Shown: positions 35,379 to 43,642 of the stretch, piece after piece | Layout: the number at the start of each line of letters is the position of its first letter | How positions within the stretch are numbered: the stretch's first letter is position 1 | NCBI RefSeq assembly: GCF_017876295.1 | Contig: NZ_JAGINT010000001.1 | Location: forward strand, 3,038,001-3,102,000 | Length of the DNA: 64,000 nt | Direction: 5' to 3' | Source of the DNA: Kribbella aluminosa | GTDB taxonomy: Bacteria; Actinomycetota; Actinomycetes; Propionibacteriales; Kribbellaceae | Notes under the pieces: model-generated | The model's input: the letters and a program-made list of their open reading frames with translations, nothing else | Told to the model about the DNA's origin: nothing | Databases searched by the model: none | Program-made: the position numbers and the translations under genes

Positions 35379-35436
35379 CGAGTCGTGGATCGGGGTCGCA
35401 GGGTACGGCGTGTCGCTCGCCGAACCCCACGACTCG
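35379..35436 (-). terminator. hairpin downstream of the beta-helix gene
   Basis: CGAGTCGTGG (35379-35388) and CCACGACTCG (35427-35436) are perfect 10-base arms with a 38-base loop that can fold further (GGGGT against ACCCC). It begins 16 bases past the stop at 35452 in the direction of transcription, so a terminator is likely despite the missing T-run. Confidence 0.45.
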
Positions 35437-35451
35437 ACGAACCTCTCTCAG

Positions 35452-37462
35452 TTAGGAGCGGGCGCCGGCCTCGGTTATCACCTGGCGGGCTTCGGGTGGG
35501 AGGTTGTCGTCGGTGATCTGGGTGTTGCCGGTCACCTGGTTGTTGTAGCCGGGGCCTTCGGGGTTGCGTTCCGGGCCGACGTCCCACCAGTTGCCGGTGA
35601 CCAGGTTGTCCTTGGTGTTGAAGGTGTCCGGGTTGCCGGCGTCGGAGTTGATGTAGACCCAGCGGCTGCTGCCGAGGAACACGTTGTCGCGCATCACGAC
35701 GTACCGGGTGCCCTGGTCGATCAGGGCGCCGAACGTCACCTGGCTGTCGTACACGTAGTTGCGTTCGATCACGGTGCCCGGGCTCGCGGACAGTGTGTAG
35801 ATGCTGCCGCCGTCGTGCATCGCCTGCTTGGTGTCGTGGATCAGGTTGTACGCGACGTAGTTCTCGCGGAACGTCGTCGGCGTCCGGTAGATCGGCTGGT
35901 AGTTGTACAGCCCAGCCTTCAGGTAGTACTGGTTGCCGCCCGGGTCGTTGATGCCCCAGCCCCAGCCGATGTCGACGCCGTCGTACGGCAGGTCGGTGAG
36001 CGTGTTGTGCGTGATCGTCGCCCGGGTGACGTACGTCGACAGGATGCCGGCGTTGTCGCGGTACTCCTTCGACACGCCGCTGATCGTATTGTCGACAATC
36101 CTAATGTCGTGGTTCGTCATCCGCGGGTCCCGCGGGTGGTGGGCGCCGGGCTGTACGCCGCCGACGACGATCGCCGAGGCGGCGCTGCTCGTGAAACTGT
36201 TGCCGCGGACATCGATCTCGGAGGCGCCGTACCCGGTGCCGGAGGTGTGCGCGTTCGGGTCCATGCCGAGGCCGAGCCCGACCGATCCGAGCTGTTCGAA
36301 GCTGTTGCCGTCGAAGCTCACGTGCGCGGCGGCGGACACCTGGACGGCGGCCGGGATCTGGTGCCACTCGTTGCGGGTCTTCTCGAACTCCGGGCAGCCG
36401 TTCTGGCAGCTGGTCAGGAAGTCGGCGGGTTTCGGGTACTCGCCGACCGCGTGCGCACCGCTCTGCTGGTCGACGTACCCCTGCGGGCCGCTCGGGAAGT
36501 TCCAGGTGCTGTGCGCGAACGTGATGTTGCTGAAGGCAAGGTTCTGGACGGGCTCGGAGTAGCTCCCGCTGATCCGGACGAGGGACTCGAGCCGCGGGAG
36601 CCGGACGTCGGTCGTGGTCATCGACCGGCCGTCGGCGGGGCGGTAGAAGAGCTTGCCCTTCGCGGAGTCGAGGTACCACTGGTTCGGGCCGGAGATCAGC
36701 TCGTACGCGTTGTTCAGGTAGATCGCGCCGCGGGCGTACGGCGACTTGAGCGTGTCGTACCCGAAGTTGTTGTTGTCCCAGGCCGGCTGCTCCATCACCA
36801 GGGTGTTGCCGTCGACCGAGTGGACGGGGGAGTAGCGGTCGGTGAACGAGCCGAGCTCCTCGATCTCCAGCGCGCCCGGGTTGGACAGGCCGGCGATCTG
36901 GGCGGCGAGTGCCGGGTCGTTGATGGTGAGGCCGCGTTCGCTGAAGACCAGGTTGCCGCGGGTCTTCTTGGACTCGGCCAGTAGTAGTTGGGTCTTCTGG
37001 GCGAGCTTGCCGTCGACGTAGAGCTGGCGCGATTGTGTGCCCGCGGGGACGGTGGCGGACCAGATGTTCTTGGTGGGGTCGGTCAGTTTCCAGCCGGTGA
37101 TCCTGGAGCCACCGGAGAGTACGGCGCGTTGGCCGGGGACGCTCTGCCAGCTGACGGTGTGACCGTTGCGGCCGCCGTCGCGGGTGCCGAACTGGAGTGG
37201 GGCGGGCAGCTCGTAGGTGCCGCCGGCGAGGAGGACGCGGACGTCGGTGGTCGAACTGCGGGCGCGGACGAGGGGCCTGGGCGGCGCCGAGGGTACGGAC
37301 GACCTGGTCGGCGTCGAGGTTCTTGGGCTTCTTGCCGTCCGGGGCGACGACGATGACGTCGGTCGATCGTGGGGCGGCGAAGGTCGGGGCGGCGAGGGCG
37401 ACTGCGGCGAGCGCCAGCGCGGAGGCGGCAGCGAGCACTCGGACCGGACGATGTCGGGTCAT
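35452..37462 (-). pseudogene. secreted parallel beta-helix glycan enzyme, broken by one extra base
   Basis: ATG 37462 starts a clear Sec signal (VRVLAAASALALAAVALAAP) and about 63 residues up to AAQA. There the frame must drop one base, at the run of four G (plus strand) at 37272-37275, to continue in an open frame without any stop down to 35452. The joined product would be about 669 residues: LLAGGTYELPAPLQFGTRDG, then SGGSRITGWKLTD and LYVDGKLAQK, then a long right-handed beta-helix with many Asn and Thr coils (NLAFSNITFAHSTWNF, IRIVDNTISGVS, TIERNYVYDSQ). This is the plan of GH141/GH120-like or related beta-helix glycosidases. Either a recent one-base insertion, a sequencing error or a slippery site explains it; the intact remainder favours the first two. 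Confidence 0.75.
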
Positions 37463-37473
37463 CCAGAACTCCT

Positions 37474-37534
37474 ATGTCGTCTGTTGTCTGTTATCTGTCA
37501 GCGGCAACGTAGAAGTCCCGGAGATGGTCGTCAA
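37474..37534 (-). promoter_or_regulatory. promoter and repeated operator of the beta-helix gene
   Basis: On the minus strand TTGACG (37534-37529) and TACGTT (37511-37506) are spaced 17 bases and make a good promoter. Just downstream lie tandem ACAGAC-type repeats (37498-37474), including AACAGACAACAGAC (37492-37479), identical in 14 bases to a sequence in the promoter at 38474. The shared sequence is probably the operator of the GntR protein encoded between them. Confidence 0.6.
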
Positions 37535-37651
37535 GGGTCTATGACCGAATCCGGCAACGGTAGGTGGACAAGCGGAGGGGAGGAAGCGAGCGCCGCGGTA
37601 CCTGCAGCGGGAGAGGCCCGGCGGGCGTCAGGCGGGCGGGTGTCGTGCGGG

Positions 37652-38401
37652 TCAGGCGGGTGGGAGGGGGCGGCGGCGTTGCCAGGCGGAGCGGATGTGG
37701 TTGGTCATCGCGGTGGCGGCGCCGGCGGGGTCGCGGGCGAGGATGTGGTCGAGGACGATCCGGTGTTCGGAGTTCGTCGTACGGACGTCTTCGACGCTCG
37801 GGTGCCCCTGGTACCGCATGCTGGTCCGCGCCTGGCTGTGCACCGTGCTGACGATCGACCGCGCCAGCCGATTCCCCGACGCCGCCATGATCCGGTCGTG
37901 GAACTCGACGTCGGTCTGGATGAAGACCTCCGGCCGCGACGTATCGGCCTCCAGCCGGTGGAAGACCGCCTCGATCGCGGCCCGGTCCTCGTCGGTCGCG
38001 TGCTCCGCGGCCAGCCCGGCCAGGTTCGACTCGAGCGCGATCCGGACGCCGACGAGCTCGTCGAGGATGGTCAGGTTCGCATCGTTCCGCATCGCGGACG
38101 CGAGGACGTCGGCGTCCAGCAGGTTCCAGCTGGAGTCGTCCTTGACGACTGCGCCGACCCCGCGCCGGACCTCGACCAGACCCTTCGCCTCGAGCAGCTT
38201 CACCGCCTCCCGGACCGTGATCCGGCTGACCTGGAACTGCTCGGAGAGTGCCGACTCGGGCGGCAGCGCGGCGCCCGGCCGGATCGCGCCGGACACCACC
38301 CCGTCGAGGACCGACTCGACTACCAGGTCGGCCAGTCGTGCCGGGCGGCGGGCCGCCGCCGCGGGCGCGAGTCGCACGGTTGCCTGTCCGGGGTCCGACA
38401 T
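37652..38401 (-). CDS. FadR/FCD-type GntR regulator
   Basis: A 249-residue GntR-family protein of the FadR (FCD) branch. ATG 38401 follows GGGAGG; an upstream ATG at 38452 would add 17 unlikely residues. The winged helix is RLADLVVESVLDGVVSGAIR, PGAALPPESALSEQFQVSRI and TVREAVKLLEAKGLVEV. The C-terminal all-helical FCD domain keeps the Asp/His ligand pattern (RIALESNLAGLAAEHA, DVEFHDRIMAASGN, EHRIVLDHILARDP). It lies between the beta-helix gene and the divergent importer operon, whose promoters share a repeated sequence, so it probably represses both. FCD domains usually sense small acids such as sugar acids. Confidence 0.93.
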   Translation of the reverse strand: MSDPGQATVRLAPAAAARRPARLADLVVESVLDGVVSGAIRPGAALPPESALSEQFQVSRITVREAVKLLEAKGLVEVRRGVGAVVKDDSSWNLLDADVLASAMRNDANLTILDELVGVRIALESNLAGLAAEHATDEDRAAIEAVFHRLEADTSRPEVFIQTDVEFHDRIMAASGNRLARSIVSTVHSQARTSMRYQGHPSVEDVRTTNSEHRIVLDHILARDPAGAATAMTNHIRSAWQRRRPLPPA

Positions 38402-38473
38402 CACTTGCCTCCCAGCTCCGATGTGCCGATGCGTACACGGATTGTCGCTCATCTGTCAGCAGTCAACAAACTC

Positions 38474-38501
38474 TTGACAACAGACAACAGACAACTAACA
38501 T
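38474..38501 (+). promoter_or_regulatory. promoter with repeated operator-like spacer
   Basis: TTGACA at 38474-38479 and TAACAT at 38496-38501 are spaced by 16 bases, a strong promoter for this genome type. The spacer is filled by tandem ACAACAG repeats, with AACAGACAACAGAC at 38479-38492 also found at the beta-helix gene's promoter. A protein bound here would sit between -35 and -10. It drives the operon beginning at 38556. Confidence 0.65.
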
Positions 38502-38520
38502 CTTGCCACAACAGGAGCCC

Positions 38521-38553
38521 ATGAACTCGAACGAAGAACGAAGGAGGGCGTGA
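38521..38553 (+). other. possible 10-codon leader ORF
   Basis: ATG 38521 opens a ten-codon frame (MNSNEERRRA) with AGGAG at 38513-38517. Its TGA at 38551-38553 overlaps a GTG (38550) and lies 2 bases before the binding-protein ATG at 38556; the ribosome site AAGGAGG of that gene (38541-38547) is inside this small frame. Translation of the leader could influence initiation of the transporter gene. There is no sign of regulatory codons such as a run of one amino acid other than three Arg. Confidence 0.35.
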
Positions 38554-38555
38554 TC

Positions 38556-39863
38556 ATGCCGAGCGCCTCAGGCCATGTCTGGCAATTCCGCCGCGGCTGG
38601 ATCGCCGCCGCGCTCGTCCCGGCGCTGGCGCTCGTCTCCGCCGCCTGCGGTGCGGCCGCCCCGCAGAGTCAGGCGGGCAGCGGAGGCAGCACCGGATCCG
38701 GCAAGCTGGTCGTCTGGGACTGGCACTCCGGCGACGCCACCACCAAGGACTACTACGCGAAGGCCAAGTCCGACTTCCAGGCCAAGCACCCCGGCGTCCA
38801 GGTCGAGTTCGTCGCGCAGCCCTACGACCAGTACTACACACTCCTCGGTACGGCGATCCAGGCCGCCAAGGGCCCGGACATCTCGATGTTCAACGGCGGC
38901 GCGCAAATGCGCGAGCGGGCCACGGCGCTGCTGCCGCTCGACGACAAGCTCGGCGACCTGAAGGACCGGCTCGTCGGCTGGGACGCGTTCCGCAAGGACA
39001 AGACGACGTACGCCGTGCCGGTCACGCTGCAGGGCTTCCCCTTCTACTACAACAAGGCCGTCTACAAGAAGGCCGGCCTCGACCCGAACAAGCCTCCGGC
39101 GACGGTGACCGAGCTGCAGACGGACTGCGCCGCGATCAAGAAGTCCGGCAACGCCTGCTTCAACCTCGGCAACAAGGAGGGCCTCGGCATCGAGTTCTTC
39201 CTGTCCGGGTTCGGCCCGGGCGTCTTCAGCCCGGCGCAGTACGACGACTGGCTGGCCGGCAAGCGGGACTGGAAGTCGCCCGAGGTCAAGCAGATCTTCG
39301 AGCTGTGGAAGAAGACCAACGACGACGGCTGGTACAACAAGGGCGTCAACTCGACCGCCATGTTCAACGACCAGTTCACGATGTTCTCCGGCGGCAAGGG
39401 CGGCAACGTGATCGGCCTGATCTCGGACACCGCGCACTGGAAGTCCTTCGACGAGTTCCTCGGCCCGGACCTGGGCGTCTACAAGGCGCCGATCTCGGAC
39501 CCGGCGAACGTGAAGTCGACGTTCCTCCCGGCCGAGGGCGGCATCGGGTACGGCGTGATGAAGTGGACGAAGGATCCGGCCCTGGCGATGGACCTGGTCA
39601 AGAGCCTGGCGAGTACCGACGCGGAGAAGCTCTTCTTCGAGAAGGCCGGCGCGATCGCGGCCGACAAGACCATCGACACCAAGGCGGTCGACGTACCGGC
39701 GGCCGGCGAGATCGTGTCCTGGCTCCCGGACAGCAAGCCGCTGCTGCACACCGCGCTGTCGGCGAAGACGCTCGACCTCATGCACCGGCTGTCGCAGCAG
39801 CTGATCAGCGGTGACGTGACCGTCGATCAGGTCCTCACACAGCTGGCAGCGTCGGACAAGTGA
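38556..39863 (+). CDS. ABC sugar transporter, solute-binding lipoprotein
   Basis: A 435-residue CUT1 binding protein with a signal ending at a Cys (ALVPALALVSAAC). ATG 38556 is chosen over GTG 38550 because AAGGAGG (38541-38547) is better spaced to it. Mature marks are LVVWDWHSGDATTKDYYAKA, KGPDISMFNGGAQMRERATA, YAVPVTLQGFPFYYNKAVYK and MFSGGKGGNVIGLISDTAHW. It heads a ten-gene operon of uptake and sugar-acid breakdown; the ligand is unknown. Confidence 0.92.
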   Translation: MPSASGHVWQFRRGWIAAALVPALALVSAACGAAAPQSQAGSGGSTGSGKLVVWDWHSGDATTKDYYAKAKSDFQAKHPGVQVEFVAQPYDQYYTLLGTAIQAAKGPDISMFNGGAQMRERATALLPLDDKLGDLKDRLVGWDAFRKDKTTYAVPVTLQGFPFYYNKAVYKKAGLDPNKPPATVTELQTDCAAIKKSGNACFNLGNKEGLGIEFFLSGFGPGVFSPAQYDDWLAGKRDWKSPEVKQIFELWKKTNDDGWYNKGVNSTAMFNDQFTMFSGGKGGNVIGLISDTAHWKSFDEFLGPDLGVYKAPISDPANVKSTFLPAEGGIGYGVMKWTKDPALAMDLVKSLASTDAEKLFFEKAGAIAADKTIDTKAVDVPAAGEIVSWLPDSKPLLHTALSAKTLDLMHRLSQQLISGDVTVDQVLTQLAASDK

Positions 39864-40831
39864 CCGTGTCCGAAGAACACACCGTGATCCAGGAGCCTCA
39901 GCAGGCGCCCGCAGCTCGGCAACTCCAGCCTGCGACGACGGCCCGGACGACGGCCACCCGCCGCCGGCGCCTCGGCGAGCATCAGATCGCTGCACTGGTG
40001 CTGGTGACGCCGGCGCTGTTGATCATCGTCGGGTTGCGGGTCGTGCCGCTCGTCCTCGGTGCGCAGTACTCGCTCACCGGGGACGGTGACCGCAACGGCT
40101 TGTTCGTTGGTCTGGCCAACTACCGGACGCTGGCCGCGGACCCGGTCTTCCGGACCGCGGTGAAGAACGTCGGGCTGTTGTTCCTGGCCCTGCCGGTCGC
40201 GGTCGCGATACCGGGGATCCTGGCCACGTTCCTGTTCCTGAAGGTGCCCGGCCATCGGTTCTACCGCAGCGTGTACTTCTTCCCGGTGGTGCTGTCGCCG
40301 GTGATCATCGGCGCGATCTTCAACATCCTGCTGTCCGTCGACGGGCCGTTGAACCAGTTGCTCGGCGTGATCGGTATCGGCCCGGTCGACTGGCTCGGCA
40401 ACCCGCACCTCGCGATCGTGTCGGTGATCGGCGTCCACATCTGGGCGACGTTCGGGATGGCGCTGGTGATCTTCATGGCGGGCTTCTCGACGCTCGACCA
40501 GTCGCTGCTCGACGCGGCCCGCTGCGACGGCGCGAACCTGCCGCAGACCATCCGGCACGTGGTGGTCCCGGAGCTCAGCCAGACGATCCAGTTCGTCTTC
40601 GTCACCACGATGATCGGGATGCTGACCGGCATGTTCGGGCTGGTCTACGTGATGACCGCGGGCGGTCCGGGCGGCGCGACGTACCTGCCGGAGTTCTACA
40701 TCTGGGTCACCCAGGGCCAGCTGAACAGCCCGGCGCTGGCGTCGGCCGCGTCGATGGTGCTGTTCCTCGTGATGCTGGTGGTCGGGCTCGCGCAGATCCG
40801 GCTGATCAAGCGCGCCACCAAGGAGGTGTGA
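39860..40831 (+). CDS. ABC sugar transporter permease (first of pair)
   Basis: A 323-residue CUT1 permease with a 40-residue hydrophilic tail and six helices. GTG 39860 overlaps the binding-protein stop. The EAA-type loop is QSLLDAARCDGANLPQTIRH, followed by VVVPELSQTIQFVFVTTMIG. It belongs to the importer encoded from 38556. Confidence 0.92.
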   Translation: MTVSEEHTVIQEPQQAPAARQLQPATTARTTATRRRRLGEHQIAALVLVTPALLIIVGLRVVPLVLGAQYSLTGDGDRNGLFVGLANYRTLAADPVFRTAVKNVGLLFLALPVAVAIPGILATFLFLKVPGHRFYRSVYFFPVVLSPVIIGAIFNILLSVDGPLNQLLGVIGIGPVDWLGNPHLAIVSVIGVHIWATFGMALVIFMAGFSTLDQSLLDAARCDGANLPQTIRHVVVPELSQTIQFVFVTTMIGMLTGMFGLVYVMTAGGPGGATYLPEFYIWVTQGQLNSPALASAASMVLFLVMLVVGLAQIRLIKRATKEV

Positions 40832-40834
40832 CCG

Positions 40835-41662
40835 ATGCGTGAACGCGGTTTCACCCGGTGGATCGTCGCCGTACCGATGTGCCTGCTGGCGCTGGCCACG
40901 ATCTACCCGATGCTGTTCACGCTGAACGTCGCGATGAAGTCGCGCCGCGAGTACGTGCTGAACCAGTTCTCGCTGGCCGACCACCTGACCGCGGCGAACG
41001 TCGCGGACGCGTGGAGCTCGTCGGGGCTCGGCCGGTACACGCTCAACTCGATCGTGGTCACCGCCGGCGCGGTCGCGTTGTTGCTGCTGCTCGGCTCGAT
41101 GGCCGGGTACGCGTTCAGCCAGGTGACGTTCCGCGGCCGGAAGTGGCTGTTCCTGGTCTGCCTGGGCGCGTTGATGATTCCGTTCCAGGTGATCATGGTG
41201 CCGTTCTTCCGGGTGCTCGGCCAGGTGCACCTGCTGGACACGTACCCGGGTCTGATCCTCGCGTACACCGGGCAGTTCCTGCCGTTCACGATCTTCCTGA
41301 TGACGAGCTTCTACTCGCGGATCCCGGCCGAGGTGGTCGAGGCGGCCCGGGTCGACGGCAGTACGACGCTCGGTGTGTACCGCCGGATCATGCTGCCGCT
41401 CGGCCGCCCGGCGCTGCTGTCGGTCGGCATCCTGAACGCGTTGTTCTGCTGGAACGACGTACTCATCTCGCTGCTCGTGATGCAGTCCGAGCAGCACCGC
41501 ACGCTGATGGTCGGGGTGACCGCGCTGCGCGGGCAGTACTCCGACAACATCCCGCTGTTCGCCGGCGGGGTACTCGTCGCCGCCGTGCCGGTGATCGCGA
41601 TCTACCTGTTCTTCCAGCGCCAGATCACCGACGGTGTCACCGCCGGCTCGACCAAGGGATAG
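40835..41662 (+). CDS. ABC sugar transporter permease (second of pair)
   Basis: A 275-residue CUT1 permease; ATG 40835 lies three bases after the first permease's stop. Six helices, EAA loop EVVEAARVDGSTTLGVYRRI, and the ending FQRQITDGVTAGSTKG. It completes the importer, again without an ATPase gene nearby. Confidence 0.93.
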   Translation: MRERGFTRWIVAVPMCLLALATIYPMLFTLNVAMKSRREYVLNQFSLADHLTAANVADAWSSSGLGRYTLNSIVVTAGAVALLLLLGSMAGYAFSQVTFRGRKWLFLVCLGALMIPFQVIMVPFFRVLGQVHLLDTYPGLILAYTGQFLPFTIFLMTSFYSRIPAEVVEAARVDGSTTLGVYRRIMLPLGRPALLSVGILNALFCWNDVLISLLVMQSEQHRTLMVGVTALRGQYSDNIPLFAGGVLVAAVPVIAIYLFFQRQITDGVTAGSTKG

Positions 41663-41666
41663 CCAT

Positions 41667-42833
41667 ATGCGCATCACGGGATACCGCACGCTGAGCACGG
41701 TGCACGACTGGGGCAGACCGATCGGTGACGCCAACGGGACGGTCGGTTCCGGCCGTACGTCGGTGCCGATCGTCGTACTGACCACCGACACCGGGCTGGA
41801 AGGGATCGGGCTGGGCTCGCACGATGGCGTCGACGCGCTGTTCCCGGCGCTCGACGGGCAAGACCCGCGGGCGGTCGTGGCGCTGTACGACCGGATGCTC
41901 GCGTGGGTGTTCAAGCGGGGGCACACCGGCGCCGTGTTCGGTGCCATCGGTGCTCTCGACATGGCGTTGTGGGACCTCAAGGCGAAGGCGGTCGAGCAGC
42001 CGTTGTGGCGGCTGCTCGGCGCCCGCGATCACGTCGTACCGGCGTACGCGTCGGGGCTGGACGGGCCGTTGCCGGACGACGAGCTGATCCGGCTGCACAA
42101 GCAGTTCGCGGAGCGTGGGCTGCAGGCGGTGAAGCTCAAGGGCGGCCTCGACGTGGCCGACGACGTGCGTCGGCTCGATCTGTTGAGCGAGCTGTATCGG
42201 GAGCAGATCGGGTCGGCGCCTGCGCTGATGCTGGATGCGAACGAGTCGTGGGCGCGGAAGGAGGCGGTCCGGCACATCCGGCGGATCGAGGAGCACGTGG
42301 ACCTCGCCTGGGTCGAGGAGCCGGTACGGCGGTGGGACGTCGACGGGCTCGCGATGGTGACGCGGTCGGTGAAGGCGGCGGTGGCGACCGGGGAGAACCT
42401 CACCGGGCTTGAGCAGTTCCGTCCGTTGCTGGCGGCGAACGCTGTCGACATCGTGCAGACCGGGAGCGTTTGGGGGATCACGCACTTCCTGCGGGTGTCG
42501 GCGCTGGCGCATGCGTTCGATCTTCCGGTCAGCCCGGTCGGGTACGACGTGAACCCGCTCGGCCATGCGGCGGCCGTCGTACCGAATCATTTGTCGATCG
42601 AGATCCAGGACCTTGGTATGCCGGTCGGGATCCGCGCGGACCAGGAGGTCGTCGACGGTCATCTGGTGCTGGGGGAGGCGCCGGGGCTCGGGTACGTCGT
42701 CGACGAGGACGCGATCGCCCGGCTCGCCGGACCCGGCAGCTGGGACGAGGACGCGGGCCCGCACGTTCGCCCGGACCGCGCGGGCCGTCGCCTCGTGGTC
42801 AAGCCCGCGATCCGCAACGGGGAGGCCCGATGA
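41667..42833 (+). CDS. enolase-superfamily (mandelate racemase/muconate cyclase type) sugar-acid dehydratase
   Basis: A 388-residue enolase-superfamily protein. The barrel shows the K-x-K pair (K156, K158 in VKLKGG), metal ligands D190 (LMLDANES), E217/E218 (WVEEP) and E243 (TGENLTG), and a His at about 300 in the NPLGHAAAVVPN stretch. That is the mandelate-racemase layout, whose members often dehydrate sugar acids such as L-fuconate, L-rhamnonate or D-galactonate to 2-keto-3-deoxy acids. ATG 41667 is the natural start. It follows the importer after four bases and overlaps the SDR gene. The exact acid is not readable. Confidence 0.87.
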   Translation: MRITGYRTLSTVHDWGRPIGDANGTVGSGRTSVPIVVLTTDTGLEGIGLGSHDGVDALFPALDGQDPRAVVALYDRMLAWVFKRGHTGAVFGAIGALDMALWDLKAKAVEQPLWRLLGARDHVVPAYASGLDGPLPDDELIRLHKQFAERGLQAVKLKGGLDVADDVRRLDLLSELYREQIGSAPALMLDANESWARKEAVRHIRRIEEHVDLAWVEEPVRRWDVDGLAMVTRSVKAAVATGENLTGLEQFRPLLAANAVDIVQTGSVWGITHFLRVSALAHAFDLPVSPVGYDVNPLGHAAAVVPNHLSIEIQDLGMPVGIRADQEVVDGHLVLGEAPGLGYVVDEDAIARLAGPGSWDEDAGPHVRPDRAGRRLVVKPAIRNGEAR

Positions 42834-43642
42834 CGCTCGGCGGCCAGGACCCCGCGACCTCGGCCGTAGGCGAGCCGGCGGCGGCCGCCTTACCCGACGG
42901 AGCGGTGAGGTCGGCGGTGGTGACTGGCGCGGGAGGTTCACTGGGGCGGGCGATTGCGTTGCGGCTGGCTGCAGACGGGTACGGCGTGGCGCTGCTCGAC
43001 CTGCCTGGCGAAGGGCTGACCGAGTCCGAGGCCGTGCTGAAGTCGGCGGGCGCCACGGTCCGCGCACTGCCGATCGACCTGCGCGACGCCGCGGCGATCG
43101 TCCACACGATCACCGCCGCCGAGGACGCACTCGGCCCCCTCGACGTGCTCGTGAACAACGCCGCGATCTACCCCGCGACGCCGTTCCTCGACATCCCCTT
43201 CACGGAGTACGACGACGTCGTCGCGGTCAACCAGCGCGCGTACTTCGTCGCCGCCCAGGCCGCGGCCCGCTCGATGCGATCCCGGCAGACCGGCTCGATC
43301 GTCAACCTCGCGTCGATCACCTGGCACGGCGGCTGGGACAAACTGGCGAGCTACGTCAGTACGAAGGGCGCCGCCGTCTCCCTGACCCGCGCCCTCGCCC
43401 GGGAGCTGGGCCCGGAAGGAATCCGCGTCAACGCCGTCTCGCCAGGCGCCTTCCCCACGAAGGCTGAGACGATCCACGAGAACCCGGAGGCCTACTCGGA
43501 GTTCGTCCTCGACCACCAGGCGATCAAACGCCGCGGCGCACCTTCCGAGATCGCCGCGGTGGTGTCGTTCCTGACCGGCCCGGACGCGTCGTTCGTCACC
43601 GGGCAGACGATCAATGTCGACGGCGGATGGGTGATGGCGTGA
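42830..43642 (+). CDS. short-chain dehydrogenase/reductase
   Basis: A 270-residue classical SDR. NAD(P) motif TGAGGSLGRAI at about 32-42, NNAAIYP, the catalytic Ser in NLASITWHGG and Tyr-Lys in SYVSTKGAAVSLTRALAREL, then NAVSPGAFPTKAE and a C-terminal GQTINVDGGWVMA. ATG 42830 overlaps the dehydratase stop (ATGA). In such operons these enzymes oxidise a 2-keto-3-deoxy sugar acid or the sugar itself; the pairing with the dehydratase suggests the former. Confidence 0.92.
   Translation: MTLGGQDPATSAVGEPAAAALPDGAVRSAVVTGAGGSLGRAIALRLAADGYGVALLDLPGEGLTESEAVLKSAGATVRALPIDLRDAAAIVHTITAAEDALGPLDVLVNNAAIYPATPFLDIPFTEYDDVVAVNQRAYFVAAQAAARSMRSRQTGSIVNLASITWHGGWDKLASYVSTKGAAVSLTRALARELGPEGIRVNAVSPGAFPTKAETIHENPEAYSEFVLDHQAIKRRGAPSEIAAVVSFLTGPDASFVTGQTINVDGGWVMA

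Larger units (their letters stand above)
35087..35451. other. 365-bp intergenic region with hairpins and promoter elements
   Basis: No convincing gene is seen here. The part next to 35086 has promoter and operator-like sequence for the DUF4185 operon. Further right are two strong inverted repeats, at 35219-35253 and 35379-35436, the latter just past the stop of the beta-helix gene. The remaining sequence has no other recognisable element. Confidence 0.5.
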
